This document shows positions 55,600 through 64,000 of a stretch of 64,000 nt of DNA, in pieces. The DNA lies in assembly GCA_947650285.1 (NCBI GenBank), contig CANTFL010000471.1, positions 153,937 through 217,936 on the forward strand, written 5' to 3'. Source of the stretch: Hyaloperonospora brassicae (taxonomy: Eukaryota; Oomycota; Peronosporomycetes; Peronosporales; Peronosporaceae). A program made the translations under genes and the position numbers. A model generated the notes under the pieces. It made no database searches. It was given only the letters and a program-made list of their open reading frames with translations, and had not been told where the DNA came from. The number at the start of each line of letters is the position of its first letter. Position 1 is the stretch's first letter.

Positions 55600-56240
55600 T
55601 AGTTGATTGGCCGGTTCCAAAGAAGCAAAGGACTTACGTAAGTGGCTTGGTCTTGCCAATTACGTACACAAGTACAGTGCGAATTATGCAGACATGGCTC
55701 GGCCGTTATCCAATCTCCTTAGAAAGGATGTGCCGTGGTGCTGGACTAGCACCGAGCATGATGCTTTTCAAGCAGTAAAGTAGAGTCTCCTTCCTGCGCC
55801 AATCTTGGCTCTGCCTGGTCCTGATCGATCTTTCAGTGTCGTCTGTGACGCATCTGACCTTGTCATCGTCAGGGCATCTTACAGACAAATTCGGATGGAC
55901 GGAAATGCGTCATTGCGTTTGAGTCCCGACAGCTGAAGGCTTCAGAAAAGAACTATCCTGTTCATGACAAAGTGCTACTTGCAATGAAGTACGCTTTAGT
56001 CAAATTCAGAGTTCATCTGCTTGGCTCTAAGCCGTTTGTAATCTATACCGATTACGCGTCATTTGCGCACTGCGACCCAGTCGCCTCACCTCTCTCAGAG
56101 AATGGCTCGTTGGCTTTCATTCTTTGTCGAGTACAAATTCGGGGTGGAGTATAAGCCGGGAAAGCAGAATGCTTTGGCTGATGCGTTGTCACGCTAGCCT
56201 GACTATGAGCTTGCTCATGTCACGACTCTGTCGTCGTCGG
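55600..56240 (+). pseudogene. RNase H of element J
   Basis: Broken pieces: F-S-V-V-C-D-A-S-D-L near 55833-55862, F-E-S-R-Q-L-K-A-S-E-K-N-Y-P-V near 55918-55960, L-L-A-M-K-Y-A-L-V-K-F-R-V-H-L-L-G, V-I-Y-T-D-Y-A-S-F (His to Tyr after the Asp) and K-Q-N-A-L-A-D-A-L-S-R near 56163-56195, then a TAG. At least three frame changes relative to element E. Confidence 0.75.
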
Positions 56241-56299
56241 TCACTGAACTCACTCGTTCGGCATATGCCAAGGATAAACATTGTGTAGCTCTGCTACGT

Positions 56300-57646
56300 G
56301 CTCTAGAGAGCGAGGTGTTTAAGGACTCAGACATAGAATTGTTGGCACGATTACGTGCCAGGCTACATCGTTATTCCATCGATCAAGGCCTGTTGTGCTA
56401 TAGCACGGATGTGGAGGATATCCCTCGTATCGTTGTACCTCATGACGAGGAGTTGATAGTATCGGGTCTCTACGAGTCACATGATACTGCGTGTAGTGGC
56501 CATCTCGGTCGTTAGAAGACCTATGACTCAGTCAGCCAATGTTATGGGTGGCCCAAACTGTATAAATGGGTGAGCACATATGTGCGTACGTGTGAAACGA
56601 GTCAACAGGTGAGACCCTCACCTCACGCAGCCGCGCCGATGGCTAGTTTGCCTATACCTAAAAAGTGTTGGGAGTCCATCAGCATGAATTTCATGTTCGG
56701 ATTACCGAACGATGCGCATGGCAATACGGGTATTGTGGTCTTTGTTGACCGTTTGAGCAAGATGGATCATTTAGCGGCGGTGCCAGATACCATTGGTGGT
56801 GAGGGTACATAACGATGTTTATCGGTCGCGTGTTTCGACAACACGGTAATGCTGCGGGAATTGTCTCGTGCCGAAACCTCCGCTTCACTGGGAAGATTCG
56901 GAAGTCCGTCTTCAAGGTGCTGGGCACACGTTTGGACATGTCCACAGCGGATCATCCGAAGACTGATGGTCAAACCGAGTGAATAAATCGCGTTATCGGT
57001 TACATATTATGCATGTGTTTGCGCTGATGCACCAAAACGTTCGAGTTCGATGCTCCCTGTCGTTGAGTTTGCGTTGAATAACGCCGTGCATGCCTCTACC
57101 GGCTACACACCGTTCTACGTGAACGGTCTCACACACCCTCGCGTTTCGTTAACGCTACCACTACGTCGTCCAGGGCTTGGTGGGGGAGCGATGGCCGATC
57201 GGCTTGCTGATATCAGCCCCGCTTCTGTTACCAAACCGGTAAGCGAGTTTCTCGCAACGCGACTGAATGTCTTACGACATGTGCGTCACGCACTGGCTAA
57301 TAGCCAAGATAAACAGAAGGAACCATCTGATGCTAAAGGCAGAGGTTGTATTGAACTTTATGAGGTTGGAGACCAAGTTCTACTCGATGCTAAAAACCTA
57401 CCTACAAATGTAGTGTCCGCCGGATTCAAGACAAAGTTGCGTCCGCGCTTCATTGGACCATTCACGGTCGTCGCCAAGAAGGAAATTGCGTATACACTCA
57501 ACCTTCCGCGCTCACCGCGCACACACTCCGTATTCTACGTTGGCTTGATTAAGCCGTATCGGTATCCATTCCACGTGAACTTGAAGGCACTTGCGCTGCG
57601 ACATGTGGCCTTGCCATCGGCTGCTGCATCCGAATCAAGAGGTTAA
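56300..57646 (+). pseudogene. integrase of element J, catalytic and zinc residues changed
   Basis: The zinc finger starts H-D-T-A-C-S-G-H-L-G-R (56478-56512), interrupted by a TAG, and ends C-E-T-S-Q-Q: the last Cys is Ser. In the core W-E-S-I-S-M-N-F-M-F-G replaces the first catalytic Asp by Asn (E has S-M-D-F). Then T-G-I-V-V-F-V-D-R-L-S-K-M and a stop near 56812. The C-terminal region is open at 57050-57646 with N-N-A-V-H-A-S-T-G and G-D-Q-V-L-L-D-A-K-N-L. Confidence 0.8.
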
Positions 57647-57664
57647 GCTGAGCCTTCGTCCGGG

Positions 57665-58030
57665 TTGGACCCAACTCCATCGTCTGAAGGCGAGCTCGTG
57701 TCGCGTCGAGCACACTTTAGGTATTACCCAATGTCTCTCGGAGACAGCCCTTTTCGCAATGTAGCTTCTCAAGCTCGTCCTTTGGTATGCCGACCTCCTC
57801 CGACGCTGCTCGGTGAGCAAGAAAACCGCATGTTGCATGTGAAGAGACTTATAAAGCAACGTCGTCGTCAAGGTCATTACCAGTATCTGGTGAAATGTCG
57901 CGGTTACCCGGAGTCGGAGAACTCATGGGAGTTTCAGATACCCCGGAAGCAGGATTGCCCATATGCCATGGGTGATTTTGAACATCGCGGCAAGCGTCTT
58001 CCTGTGACCGAAGACGCTTCTCATCAATAG
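57665..58030 (+). pseudogene. chromodomain of element J
   Basis: A linker with S-R-R-A-H-F-R-Y-Y-P-M-S-L leads into L-H-V-K-R-L-I-K-Q-R-R-R-Q-G-H-Y-Q-Y-L-V-K and G-Y-P-E-S-E-N-S-W-E-F, the chromodomain core with its aromatic residues (Y, W). It is the tail of pol, and most of it lies opposite the antisense ORF. Confidence 0.75.
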
Positions 58031-58850
58031 ACGTGGAAGCAGGTGGGTAGTTGGTCATGGCTTGACCAAAACCTACATCGGTCGGCATCGCCGTAGCATA
58101 GCGTGTGCGAGATCGCAACTGGCATCTGGCCTTAAGCTTGGCGTAGTCACATTAAAGCTTTCGTTCTAGACGAACGTTTTCTATATCGGCACTTGCTCTC
58201 ATAGATAACACGCTGCTGATGTTTCGTTTCCGATACACCCAGTGAACAAACGCGTTGCCTTCTTCCTCCTGTGATTCGCCTGCGAAAAGGAAGATGGGTA
58301 TACCCTTTATCGGTTGAACCGGTGCACCCCATGCTTGAATGTCAAGTCGCAACATGTAGCGACTTTAAGTTGTCAAGTGGGGTTCCAGATACTTCTGACG
58401 AAGTGCCTGTCGACTCGCAACCTTATCAGGAGATGTGGGATCCGCGCCTATGGCCCACGTTGCCAACGAACGGCCTGCCGTTTGTCGTATACGTTCTTCC
58501 ACACCGGGTGAAGTGAACACATAGCCAAGGCGATTCTCAAGGGTTGCAGCAAGCTGCGTATGGCTCCGAGCGCTACCCTCTTGTTGGATAGCCAACTGTT
58601 GATGCTCATCGAGCGGGTTTATAATGATGGCATCGCCCATGTAGAGTGCTTGATGCTGCACCAAGCGCGCGTTGGCATCGCCACGCTCGGCAAATGTGTT
58701 TGGTGCAGTATGGGACAACGACTCTTGCACTGGTGAGTCGGACATTGTCCTCTCGTCACCATGGGCATCGGTTTCGCTACCATAATCTACCTCCACATCG
58801 ATGCCAAGGTAGGAGGAGAGAGTCGACGACTCATTGTGTAGCGATGCCAT
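57717..58850 (-). pseudogene. antisense ORF of element J (377 codons, three internal stops)
   Basis: One unshifted minus-strand frame from the ATG at 58850 to a TAA at 57719-57717. It starts M-A-S-L-H-N-E-S-S-T-L-S-S-Y-L-G, has the block R-S-L-A-T-W-A-I, then Q-P-I-K-G-I-P-I-F-L-F-A-G-E and W-V-Y-R-K-R, a basic stretch, a P-M-S-S-P-T-P-G-N segment and ends R-E-T-L-G-N-T-stop. Internal stops are at 58365-58367 (CAA to TAA relative to E), 58152-58154 and 57849-57851. It is colinear with the element E frame without any net indel, and the end codon falls at the same place (TAG in E, TAA here). Function unknown. Confidence 0.65.
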
Positions 58851-58867
58851 TGTGTTTTGTGTTTTGC

Positions 58868-58882
58868 CAACCGTGAAGGTTG
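58868..58882 (-). promoter_or_regulatory. small hairpin in the leader of the antisense ORF (element J)
   Basis: CAACC/GGTTG stem with a 5-base loop, 17 bases before the antisense ATG at 58850, parallel to 21976-21989 in element E. Confidence 0.4.
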
Positions 58883-58947
58883 AAGCGCATATACATTGTC
58901 CTCTTCGAGGAAAGAATTCGAATGACGTTTTGTGGTGATGTCAGTCA

Positions 58948-58959
58948 GGTGGGGGAAGG
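58948..58959 (+). other. polypurine tract of element J
   Basis: GGTGGGGGAAGG directly before the 3' LTR. Confidence 0.8.
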
Positions 58960-59490
58960 TGTCACGGGGTTACACGTCGACTGGTAGTCGACAACAGGTG
59001 TGGTGCACACAAGGGATCGGATCCCCTTTAAAGTAATATTAGAACACAAGTATCAATTGTTGAAGACTGATGTCTGTCAACCATTGATTACGAGATCTTC
59101 CAATAGGTTTATTTAGGACATTAGCGAGTAGGTTATATACTTTGTTCTACGGTGTTCTTTTAGGTTAAAAGAAGAAATAAAGTTCAGTTCCCATTTTGAT
59201 CAACAAAACACAGGTGCCTCACGCGGCGTCTTCGATCGATGAGATCTTAGCACTGCATGTGAAGGTAGGTACTATTGAGCACTCTGTGCTGTGATTCTCT
59301 TGAATCGTTTGGTCCCCCTGAAACCGGGGCAATAAGCTATATGAGCTTGTTGACTCTTTGAGTCGGGTTCTTTGAACCAAACTTTAGCTCTCGGAGCTGT
59401 TGACTCTTTGAGTCGGGTTTGTATAACCAAAGTTGCTCGTAAGAGCGTTAAGTCTTCCTCTGACTTAAGGAGCTGTGTAGCTCCGCCACA
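58960..59490 (+). repeat. 3' LTR of element J
   Basis: Starts TGTCACGGGGTTACACGTCGAC and ends CTCCGCCACA. It carries a tandem duplication of a GTTGACTCTTTGAGTCGGGTT segment (59348-59420) that the 5' LTR lacks; the 3' LTR of E has a similar duplication. Confidence 0.85.
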
Positions 59491-61451
59491 AAGAGTCTGC
59501 TCGTCCATACGACCTCGAGCTGGCAAACCGCCTCGGCAACAAGGGACTCGTTGTTTGTGTGTCCATACCGTCGATCTTGTTCTACGGTGCGAAGCTACTG
59601 AAAACAAAGGTGTCTGCGGCTTGCTTACTTTCGCTGAGATACTGGACGATCAATTCCACAATGATACTGAAACATCTTTTGGACGACCAATCCCACAATG
59701 ATACTGTCACATCTTTTCGCTGTAGTCATTGCGTCGAATACCATTCTGCTTGGCCTTCGTGTAGACCTCGGCAAAGACGAAGGTAAAGCTGCGCATACTA
59801 TCTCGGACACAATGATGATCCGTCACGAATTGCCTTTAGGATGAATGGTAGTTCTTGGCAGGGAGATCAACGCGATAGCATGGTATTTGATCTCCCTGTC
59901 AAGATCCACCAATGCCTCAAGTGTAATCAGCTTCGATAGAAAGTATCAATTGTTTTGAGTTTGCGCCATGCGTAGGTGCTTCGGCTATTTTGCGATACAG
60001 TTCGGGTGGCCGCACAAGCAGTCACGATCGCGGTACTCTATCGGCCGCTGTTGTCATCCTTTTGGAGCATCTGGTAAAGATGACGGTCGATATAGAGGCG
60101 ACTGGCGGAACGGACATGGGAGGTCGGTACGAAGACCTAGATGATATCCTTCGACCTCACTGACGAACCGAACGAAACATATGGGGCGATACACAGTGAA
60201 CTGAGAGCTGGTTAGTAAGCGTCATTGTGTCGATTGACATCACGTTTCCTGACGCGTTTGACGTAGTCTACGTTGAGTTGATGCCTGCACCAAACGCACC
60301 TGTATCATCGCTGTGTTGTGCCGTATAGACGAACAGAACAGCTCCTATTCACCAAGGCACCAGCAAGAAGGGTTCTTTGACGCTGAAGACAACCTATCAG
60401 TGTGTTTGCGTTACGAGAAGCTAATGCAACGATGGCAACTACTCGATACTGTATCGGTCATTTCACTTCGTAGGTTGGATATATTTGCATGTAGAGGCTT
60501 TGTCGCGCACACGTTATTGTTCAACATACTGGGATCATATTGACTACCACTCGACCATCACGAAGAGCGAAGAGCAAGATGCGTCTTCAACACGGCAAAA
60601 TCTGTCGAATGTGCGACTTGGACGTTCAGCGGCGTTTCGGTCGGTAGCTCATCGTTCCATTTACGCTTGCACATGTAAGTTAGCCGTGTCAGCGTCCGGC
60701 AGTGTTGTCTAGCACTTGGGTACGACGAGCTTGGATCAAGTCCGTGGACGGTATTGCCACAACCTGGTTGGCAATTGTTTTGATCGACGAAGTAAGATAT
60801 GCCGTTGCAGAAGTTCTGCTCCAACCCCTTGCTAAGAAGCCCATCTGACTCCCTTTGGGGCTACGTCCGAGTCTGCACACTTTACGCGCGACTTAGAGAC
60901 GACGGGCGTTTATTGCTTTTTTTCGAGTGAAAGGATTGGTGAGGACTTGGTCTTTGTGTGTGAGTCTGGTGAGAGAACTGTCAGCAGAACCGTACATATG
61001 GACTGAGGACGCTCCATGAGCCGACTGCTTGACGTGTTGCACATCGTCGCCGATCGACGCATGTTTGGAGTGGGTACAGGAGGAACTGACCGCATGAACG
61101 ATCGTTGTGACGAAACGACACTGTGCTATCGATATTTGCGTGGCGAAGCGGTGAGCCCTGGAGCAAGACCCGGCAGCGGTTGATCGTCAAACGTGTCTGT
61201 TCGGATCGTCATGCGATTGTCGAAAACGAACGGATTGCTTCTTGCGATCGATATTATTCTTCGATGGGACGAAGACCTTTTCAAGGATAGTCGAATGAGG
61301 AGTGTCTTCAAACGCACACGGTTGCAAGGATGTAATCATCGCGGTAATTTATTTCTCACAGCAAGACGGTGGCAGACCCGCCGGGAAATATAAAGTCAAA
61401 CGAATATCGCAGCGACACAGATCAATTGAGAAAATGCGTTTACTCTATTTA
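59491..61451. other. non-repeat part of the right duplication copy, no gene assigned
   Basis: Same content as 44305-46266: only short unrecognised frames. It contains the 3' flank of the secreted-protein gene; no polyadenylation signal was singled out. Confidence 0.4.
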
Positions 61452-63665
61452 CTACAAGCGGAGACTGCGGTAGGCCCTCTGACGAGCGGCCCCGACGCCT
61501 GGGCGTACTGCATACACGTCAACTGGCGTGTCTCTCAGACCAGTTTTACCACCGCCGACAGGCGCCTTCGAAGCCTGCGTGTTTCCCTTCGACGCCGTGG
61601 GAGGTTTCGCTGCTCCACCGACACCTCCGCCGTACGCGTTGTTGTTCTTGTCGCCACCGGCACCACCTGCCGCATTACCGACCGCACCTCCAGCCGCTAG
61701 CTTGTCGGCCTCGGGAAAGACAGCGCCACCACCGGCTCCACCAGCAGCACTAGCAGGCTTGTCGCCACCGGCAGCGGTCTTGTCGCCACCGGCAGCGGTC
61801 TTGTCGCCACCGGCAGCGGTCTTGTCCCCGCCGGCAGCGGTAGTTGTTCGGTCTTTGCCGTCACTCACAGGCTGTCCAGCACCTTTCGTGCTGTCTCCAC
61901 CCGTCTCGGCAGCTCCACCGACACCTCCGCCGTACGCGTTGTTGTTCTTGTCGCCACCGGCACCACCTGCCGCATTACCGACCGCACCTCCAGTCGCTGG
62001 CTTGCCGGCATCGGGAACGACAGCGCCACCACCGGCTCCACCAGCAGCACCAGCAGGCTTGTCGCCACCGGCAGCGGTCTTGTCGCCACCGGCAGCGGTC
62101 TTGTCGCCACCGGCAGCGGTCTTGTCGCCACCGGCAGCGGTCTTGTCGCCACCGGCAGCGGTCTTGTCGCCACCGGCAGCGGTCTTGTCGCCACCGGCAG
62201 CGGTCTTGTCGCCACCGGCAGCGGTCTTGTCGCCACCGGCAGCGGTCTTGTCGCCACCGGCAGCGGTCTTGTCGCCACCGGCAGCGGTCTTGTCGCCACC
62301 GGCAGCGGTCTTGTCCCCACCGGCAGAGGTAGTTGTTCGGTCTTTGCCGTCACTCGCAGGCTGTCCAGCACCTTTCGTGCTGTCTCCACCCGTCTCGGCA
62401 GCTCCACCGACACCTCCGCCGTACGCGTTGTTGTTCTTGTCGCCACCGGCACCACCTGCCGCATTACCGACCGCACCTCCAGTCGCTGGCTTGCCGGCAT
62501 CGGGAACGACAGCGCCACCACCGGCTCCACCAGCAGCACCTGCAGGCTTGTCGCCACCGGCAGCGGTCTTGTCACCACCGGCAGCGGTCTTGTCACCACC
62601 GGCAGCGGTCTTGTCACCACCGGTAGCGGTCTTGTCGCCACCGGCAGCGGTCTTGTCGCCACCGGCAGCGGTCTTGTCGCCACCGGCAGCGGTCTTGTCG
62701 CCACCGGCAGCGGTCTTGTCGCCACCGGCAGCGGTCTTGTCGCCACCGGCAGCGGTAGTTGTTCGGTCTTTGCCGTCACTCACAGGCTGTCCAGCACCTT
62801 TCGTGCTGTCTCCACCCGTCTCGGCAGCTCCACCGACACCTCCGCCGTACGCGTTGTTGTTCTTGTCGCCACCGGCACCACCTGCCGCATTACCGACCGC
62901 ACCTCCAGTCGCTGGCTTGCCGGCATCGGGAACGACAGCGCCACCACCGGCTCCACCAGCAGCACCAGCAGGCTTGTCGCCACCGGCAGCGGTCTTGTCG
63001 CCACCGGCAGCGGTCTTGTCGCCACCGGCAGCGGTCTTGTCCCCGCCGGCAGCGGTAGTTGTTCGGTCTTTGCCGTCACTCACAGGCTGTCCAGCACCTT
63101 TCGTGCTGTCTCCACCCGCCTCGGCAGCTCCACCGACACCTCCACCGTACGCGTTGTTGTTCTTGTCGCCACCGGCACCACCTGCCGCATTACCGACCGC
63201 ACCTCCAGTCGCTGGCTTGCCAGCCCCGGGAACGACAGCGTCGCCAACCTTGCCTGTTGCTCCATCCGCGCACGGTTTCACATTGCTACCAGTACCAGCG
63301 TTTCCGCCTGCACCGGCAGTCGCAGACTTTCCTGGTCCATTGGAGACATTTGAGACAGGTCCAGCAGCTCCATTAACTCCGCTGTTAACATTGCCATTTT
63401 TGCCGCCGCCATCAGCAGCGCCAGCGTATTGGTTGACCGCGTGTTGGTTGACCGCGTGTTGGTTGCCAGCGTATTGGTTGCCGACCCCCCGCCCGAACAG
63501 CCCTACGTTGATACCAACTACGCCGCGGACGCCGCCACGAGGAGCATCGTACGGTCGCGCGAAAAGCGGGCCAAACGTCTGTGCGGCTTCCGTCTCGGCG
63601 TGAACATCACCCGAAAGCGCTGACACGGCGAGGCACACTGCGGCAAACTTGCTGCTTGTAAACAT
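61452..63665 (-). CDS. secreted Gly/Ala-rich heptad-repeat protein, intact copy
   Basis: 737 codons from the Met at 63665. The first 23 residues (M-F-T-S-S-K-F-A-A-V-C-L-A-V-S-A-L-S-G-D-V-H-A) look like a signal peptide cut before E-T-E. A short unique part with R-P-Y-D-A-P-R-G-G-V-R-G and N-Q-Y-A-G/N-Q-H-A-V repeats follows, with a single Cys near residue 130. The rest is four large modules, each with a D-R-T-T-T-A-A marker, a run of G-G-D-K-T-A-A heptads (3, 9, 12 and 3 from N to C by module spacing), a Gly/Ala/Val stretch and K-N-N-N-A-Y-G-G-G-V-G-G. The C-terminus is basic and non-repeated. The frame can be opened up to 63731, but that ATG lies inside the start-site motif. A flexible extracellular or wall-associated protein is likely; no enzyme motif and no RxLR is seen. 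Confidence 0.8.
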   Translation of the reverse strand: MFTSSKFAAVCLAVSALSGDVHAETEAAQTFGPLFARPYDAPRGGVRGVVGINVGLFGRGVGNQYAGNQHAVNQHAVNQYAGAADGGGKNGNVNSGVNGAAGPVSNVSNGPGKSATAGAGGNAGTGSNVKPCADGATGKVGDAVVPGAGKPATGGAVGNAAGGAGGDKNNNAYGGGVGGAAEAGGDSTKGAGQPVSDGKDRTTTAAGGDKTAAGGDKTAAGGDKTAAGGDKPAGAAGGAGGGAVVPDAGKPATGGAVGNAAGGAGGDKNNNAYGGGVGGAAETGGDSTKGAGQPVSDGKDRTTTAAGGDKTAAGGDKTAAGGDKTAAGGDKTAAGGDKTAAGGDKTATGGDKTAAGGDKTAAGGDKTAAGGDKPAGAAGGAGGGAVVPDAGKPATGGAVGNAAGGAGGDKNNNAYGGGVGGAAETGGDSTKGAGQPASDGKDRTTTSAGGDKTAAGGDKTAAGGDKTAAGGDKTAAGGDKTAAGGDKTAAGGDKTAAGGDKTAAGGDKTAAGGDKTAAGGDKTAAGGDKTAAGGDKPAGAAGGAGGGAVVPDAGKPATGGAVGNAAGGAGGDKNNNAYGGGVGGAAETGGDSTKGAGQPVSDGKDRTTTAAGGDKTAAGGDKTAAGGDKTAAGGDKPASAAGGAGGGAVFPEADKLAAGGAVGNAAGGAGGDKNNNAYGGGVGGAAKPPTASKGNTQASKAPVGGGKTGLRDTPVDVYAVRPGVGAARQRAYRSLRL
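61750..63140. repeat. 21-bp tandem repeats inside larger modules
   Basis: The plus-strand unit GCCACCGGCAGCGGTCTTGTC codes the heptad on the minus strand. Module markers (GTTGTTCGGTCTTTG) occur at about 61842, 62331, 62757 and 63057, so module lengths are 489, 426 and 300 bp, that is a constant 237 bp plus 12, 9 and 3 heptads. Because 21 is divisible by three and the unit has no stop in several frames, long spurious frames appear on the other strand. Confidence 0.9.
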
Positions 63666-63718
63666 AGTTGCAGTTGGTTGTCCCGAAAACAAGGGCTGCT
63701 GGAATGTATCTCGACGGA

Positions 63719-63737
63719 GAAAAGTTGACAATGAGCT
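63719..63737 (-). promoter_or_regulatory. oomycete-type initiator plus flanking element of the secreted-protein gene
   Basis: On the minus strand GCTCATTGTCAACTTTTCT. It fits the known oomycete core promoter form (GCTCATT initiator followed by an A/T-T-T-T flanking element). Transcription would begin at about 63731, leaving a leader of about 65 bases to the Met at 63665. Confidence 0.65.
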
Positions 63738-64000
63738 CGAGACTGTGGGTCCCCCTTTTCCAGATCAGTGCATCATCGCCAAGACTGCAGTCGGGCACGC
63801 TCGGGATACCCGGCCAGACTCGACTGCAAAACACAGGTGGCTGGCCAGCGGACGTACACATGATGGCCGCCAGCTTTCTCTCAAGAGGATAGATGAGTTC
63901 ATATTGCTTCGAACGGCCACGCGTCATATGTTTGAAACACCGTCAGCTGTAGGCGACCAGAAGCATTCGCATTGTTTTGAACAGCACTAACCTTTTCTTC

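Larger units (their letters stand above)
51664..59490 (+). mobile_element. Ty3/Gypsy element J, complete but decayed
   Basis: LTRs at 51664-52158 and 58960-59490 enclose gag, protease, RT, RNase H, integrase and chromodomain on +, and an antisense ORF on -. It is the same family as E. The flanking 5-mers differ (GCTTC on the left, AAGAG on the right), so no target duplication is present. The two LTRs are unlike in their first half. The right end coincides with the start of the right duplication copy. Confidence 0.9.
59491..64000. repeat. segmental duplication, right copy
   Basis: Near-identical to 44305-49364, starting at the base after the 3' LTR of J and continuing to the window edge. Differences outside the coding repeat are scattered single bases and a one-base indel. 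Confidence 0.95.

Noticed and set aside
61750..63140. CRISPR-like regular repeat spacing
   Set aside because: Units are contiguous 21-mers coding a heptad, without unique spacers, in a eukaryotic context.
61528..63603. A 691-codon plus-strand frame of Pro/Ala/Ser-rich repeats across the secreted-protein gene
   Set aside because: It is the exact complement of the heptad array; 21-bp units without stops leave it open by necessity. It has no signal peptide and no promoter motif, and the minus strand has both.
63663..63731. Start of the secreted protein at the ATG at 63731
   Set aside because: That ATG overlaps the initiator motif; the Met at 63665 gives a normal signal peptide.

Overview
The window looks like a repeat-dense, gene-poor stretch of an oomycete nuclear genome, Phytophthora-like. 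The evidence is the style of its chromodomain Ty3/Gypsy polyproteins, one of them with a second RNase H; a LINE coding an APE-type endonuclease, reverse transcriptase and RNase H; and a GCTCATT...AACTTTTC start-site motif of oomycete type upstream of the one convincing host gene. No rRNA, tRNA, CRISPR array or bacterial operon is visible. Most coding sequence is decayed transposon.

Layout from left to right. 1-6180: 3' part of a decayed Ty3/Gypsy element (A) with a second RNase H, integrase and chromodomain on +, then coding-like sequence on the opposite strand. 7299-13984: Ty3/Gypsy element B with both LTRs; it kept a gag relic, the chromodomain and an antisense reading region but lost protease, RT and integrase. 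14131-18970: decayed Ty1/Copia (C) on -, split by about 1 kb of foreign sequence. 19600-21340: 3' end of a LINE (D) on -. 21374-29003: complete but decayed Ty3/Gypsy (E) on -, with 5-bp target duplications. 29830-31320: possible piggyBac relic. 31.3-34.7 kb: unassigned. 34740-35240: Copia integrase relic (G). 35445-43790: near-complete decayed LINE (H) on +. 44305-49364: first copy of a segmental duplication, holding a broken secreted-repeat-protein gene. 49365-51270: nothing recognisable. 51340-51663: host-like ORF cut by an LTR. 51664-59490: Ty3/Gypsy element J on +, same family as E. 59491-64000: second copy of the duplication, with an intact secreted-repeat-protein gene.

Two things stand out. 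First, elements E and J each carry, between the chromodomain and the 3' LTR and on the opposite strand to gag-pol, a reading frame of exactly 377 codons plus stop. The two are colinear end to end and similar in amino acids, although gag-pol of the same elements is full of frameshifts. Elements A and B have antisense coding-like regions in the same place. Second, a duplicated gene for a secreted Gly/Ala-rich protein is built from a D-K-T-A-A-G-G heptad inside a larger module. The two copies differ in module number (six against four), and the right-hand duplication copy begins at the exact base where the 3' LTR of J ends.
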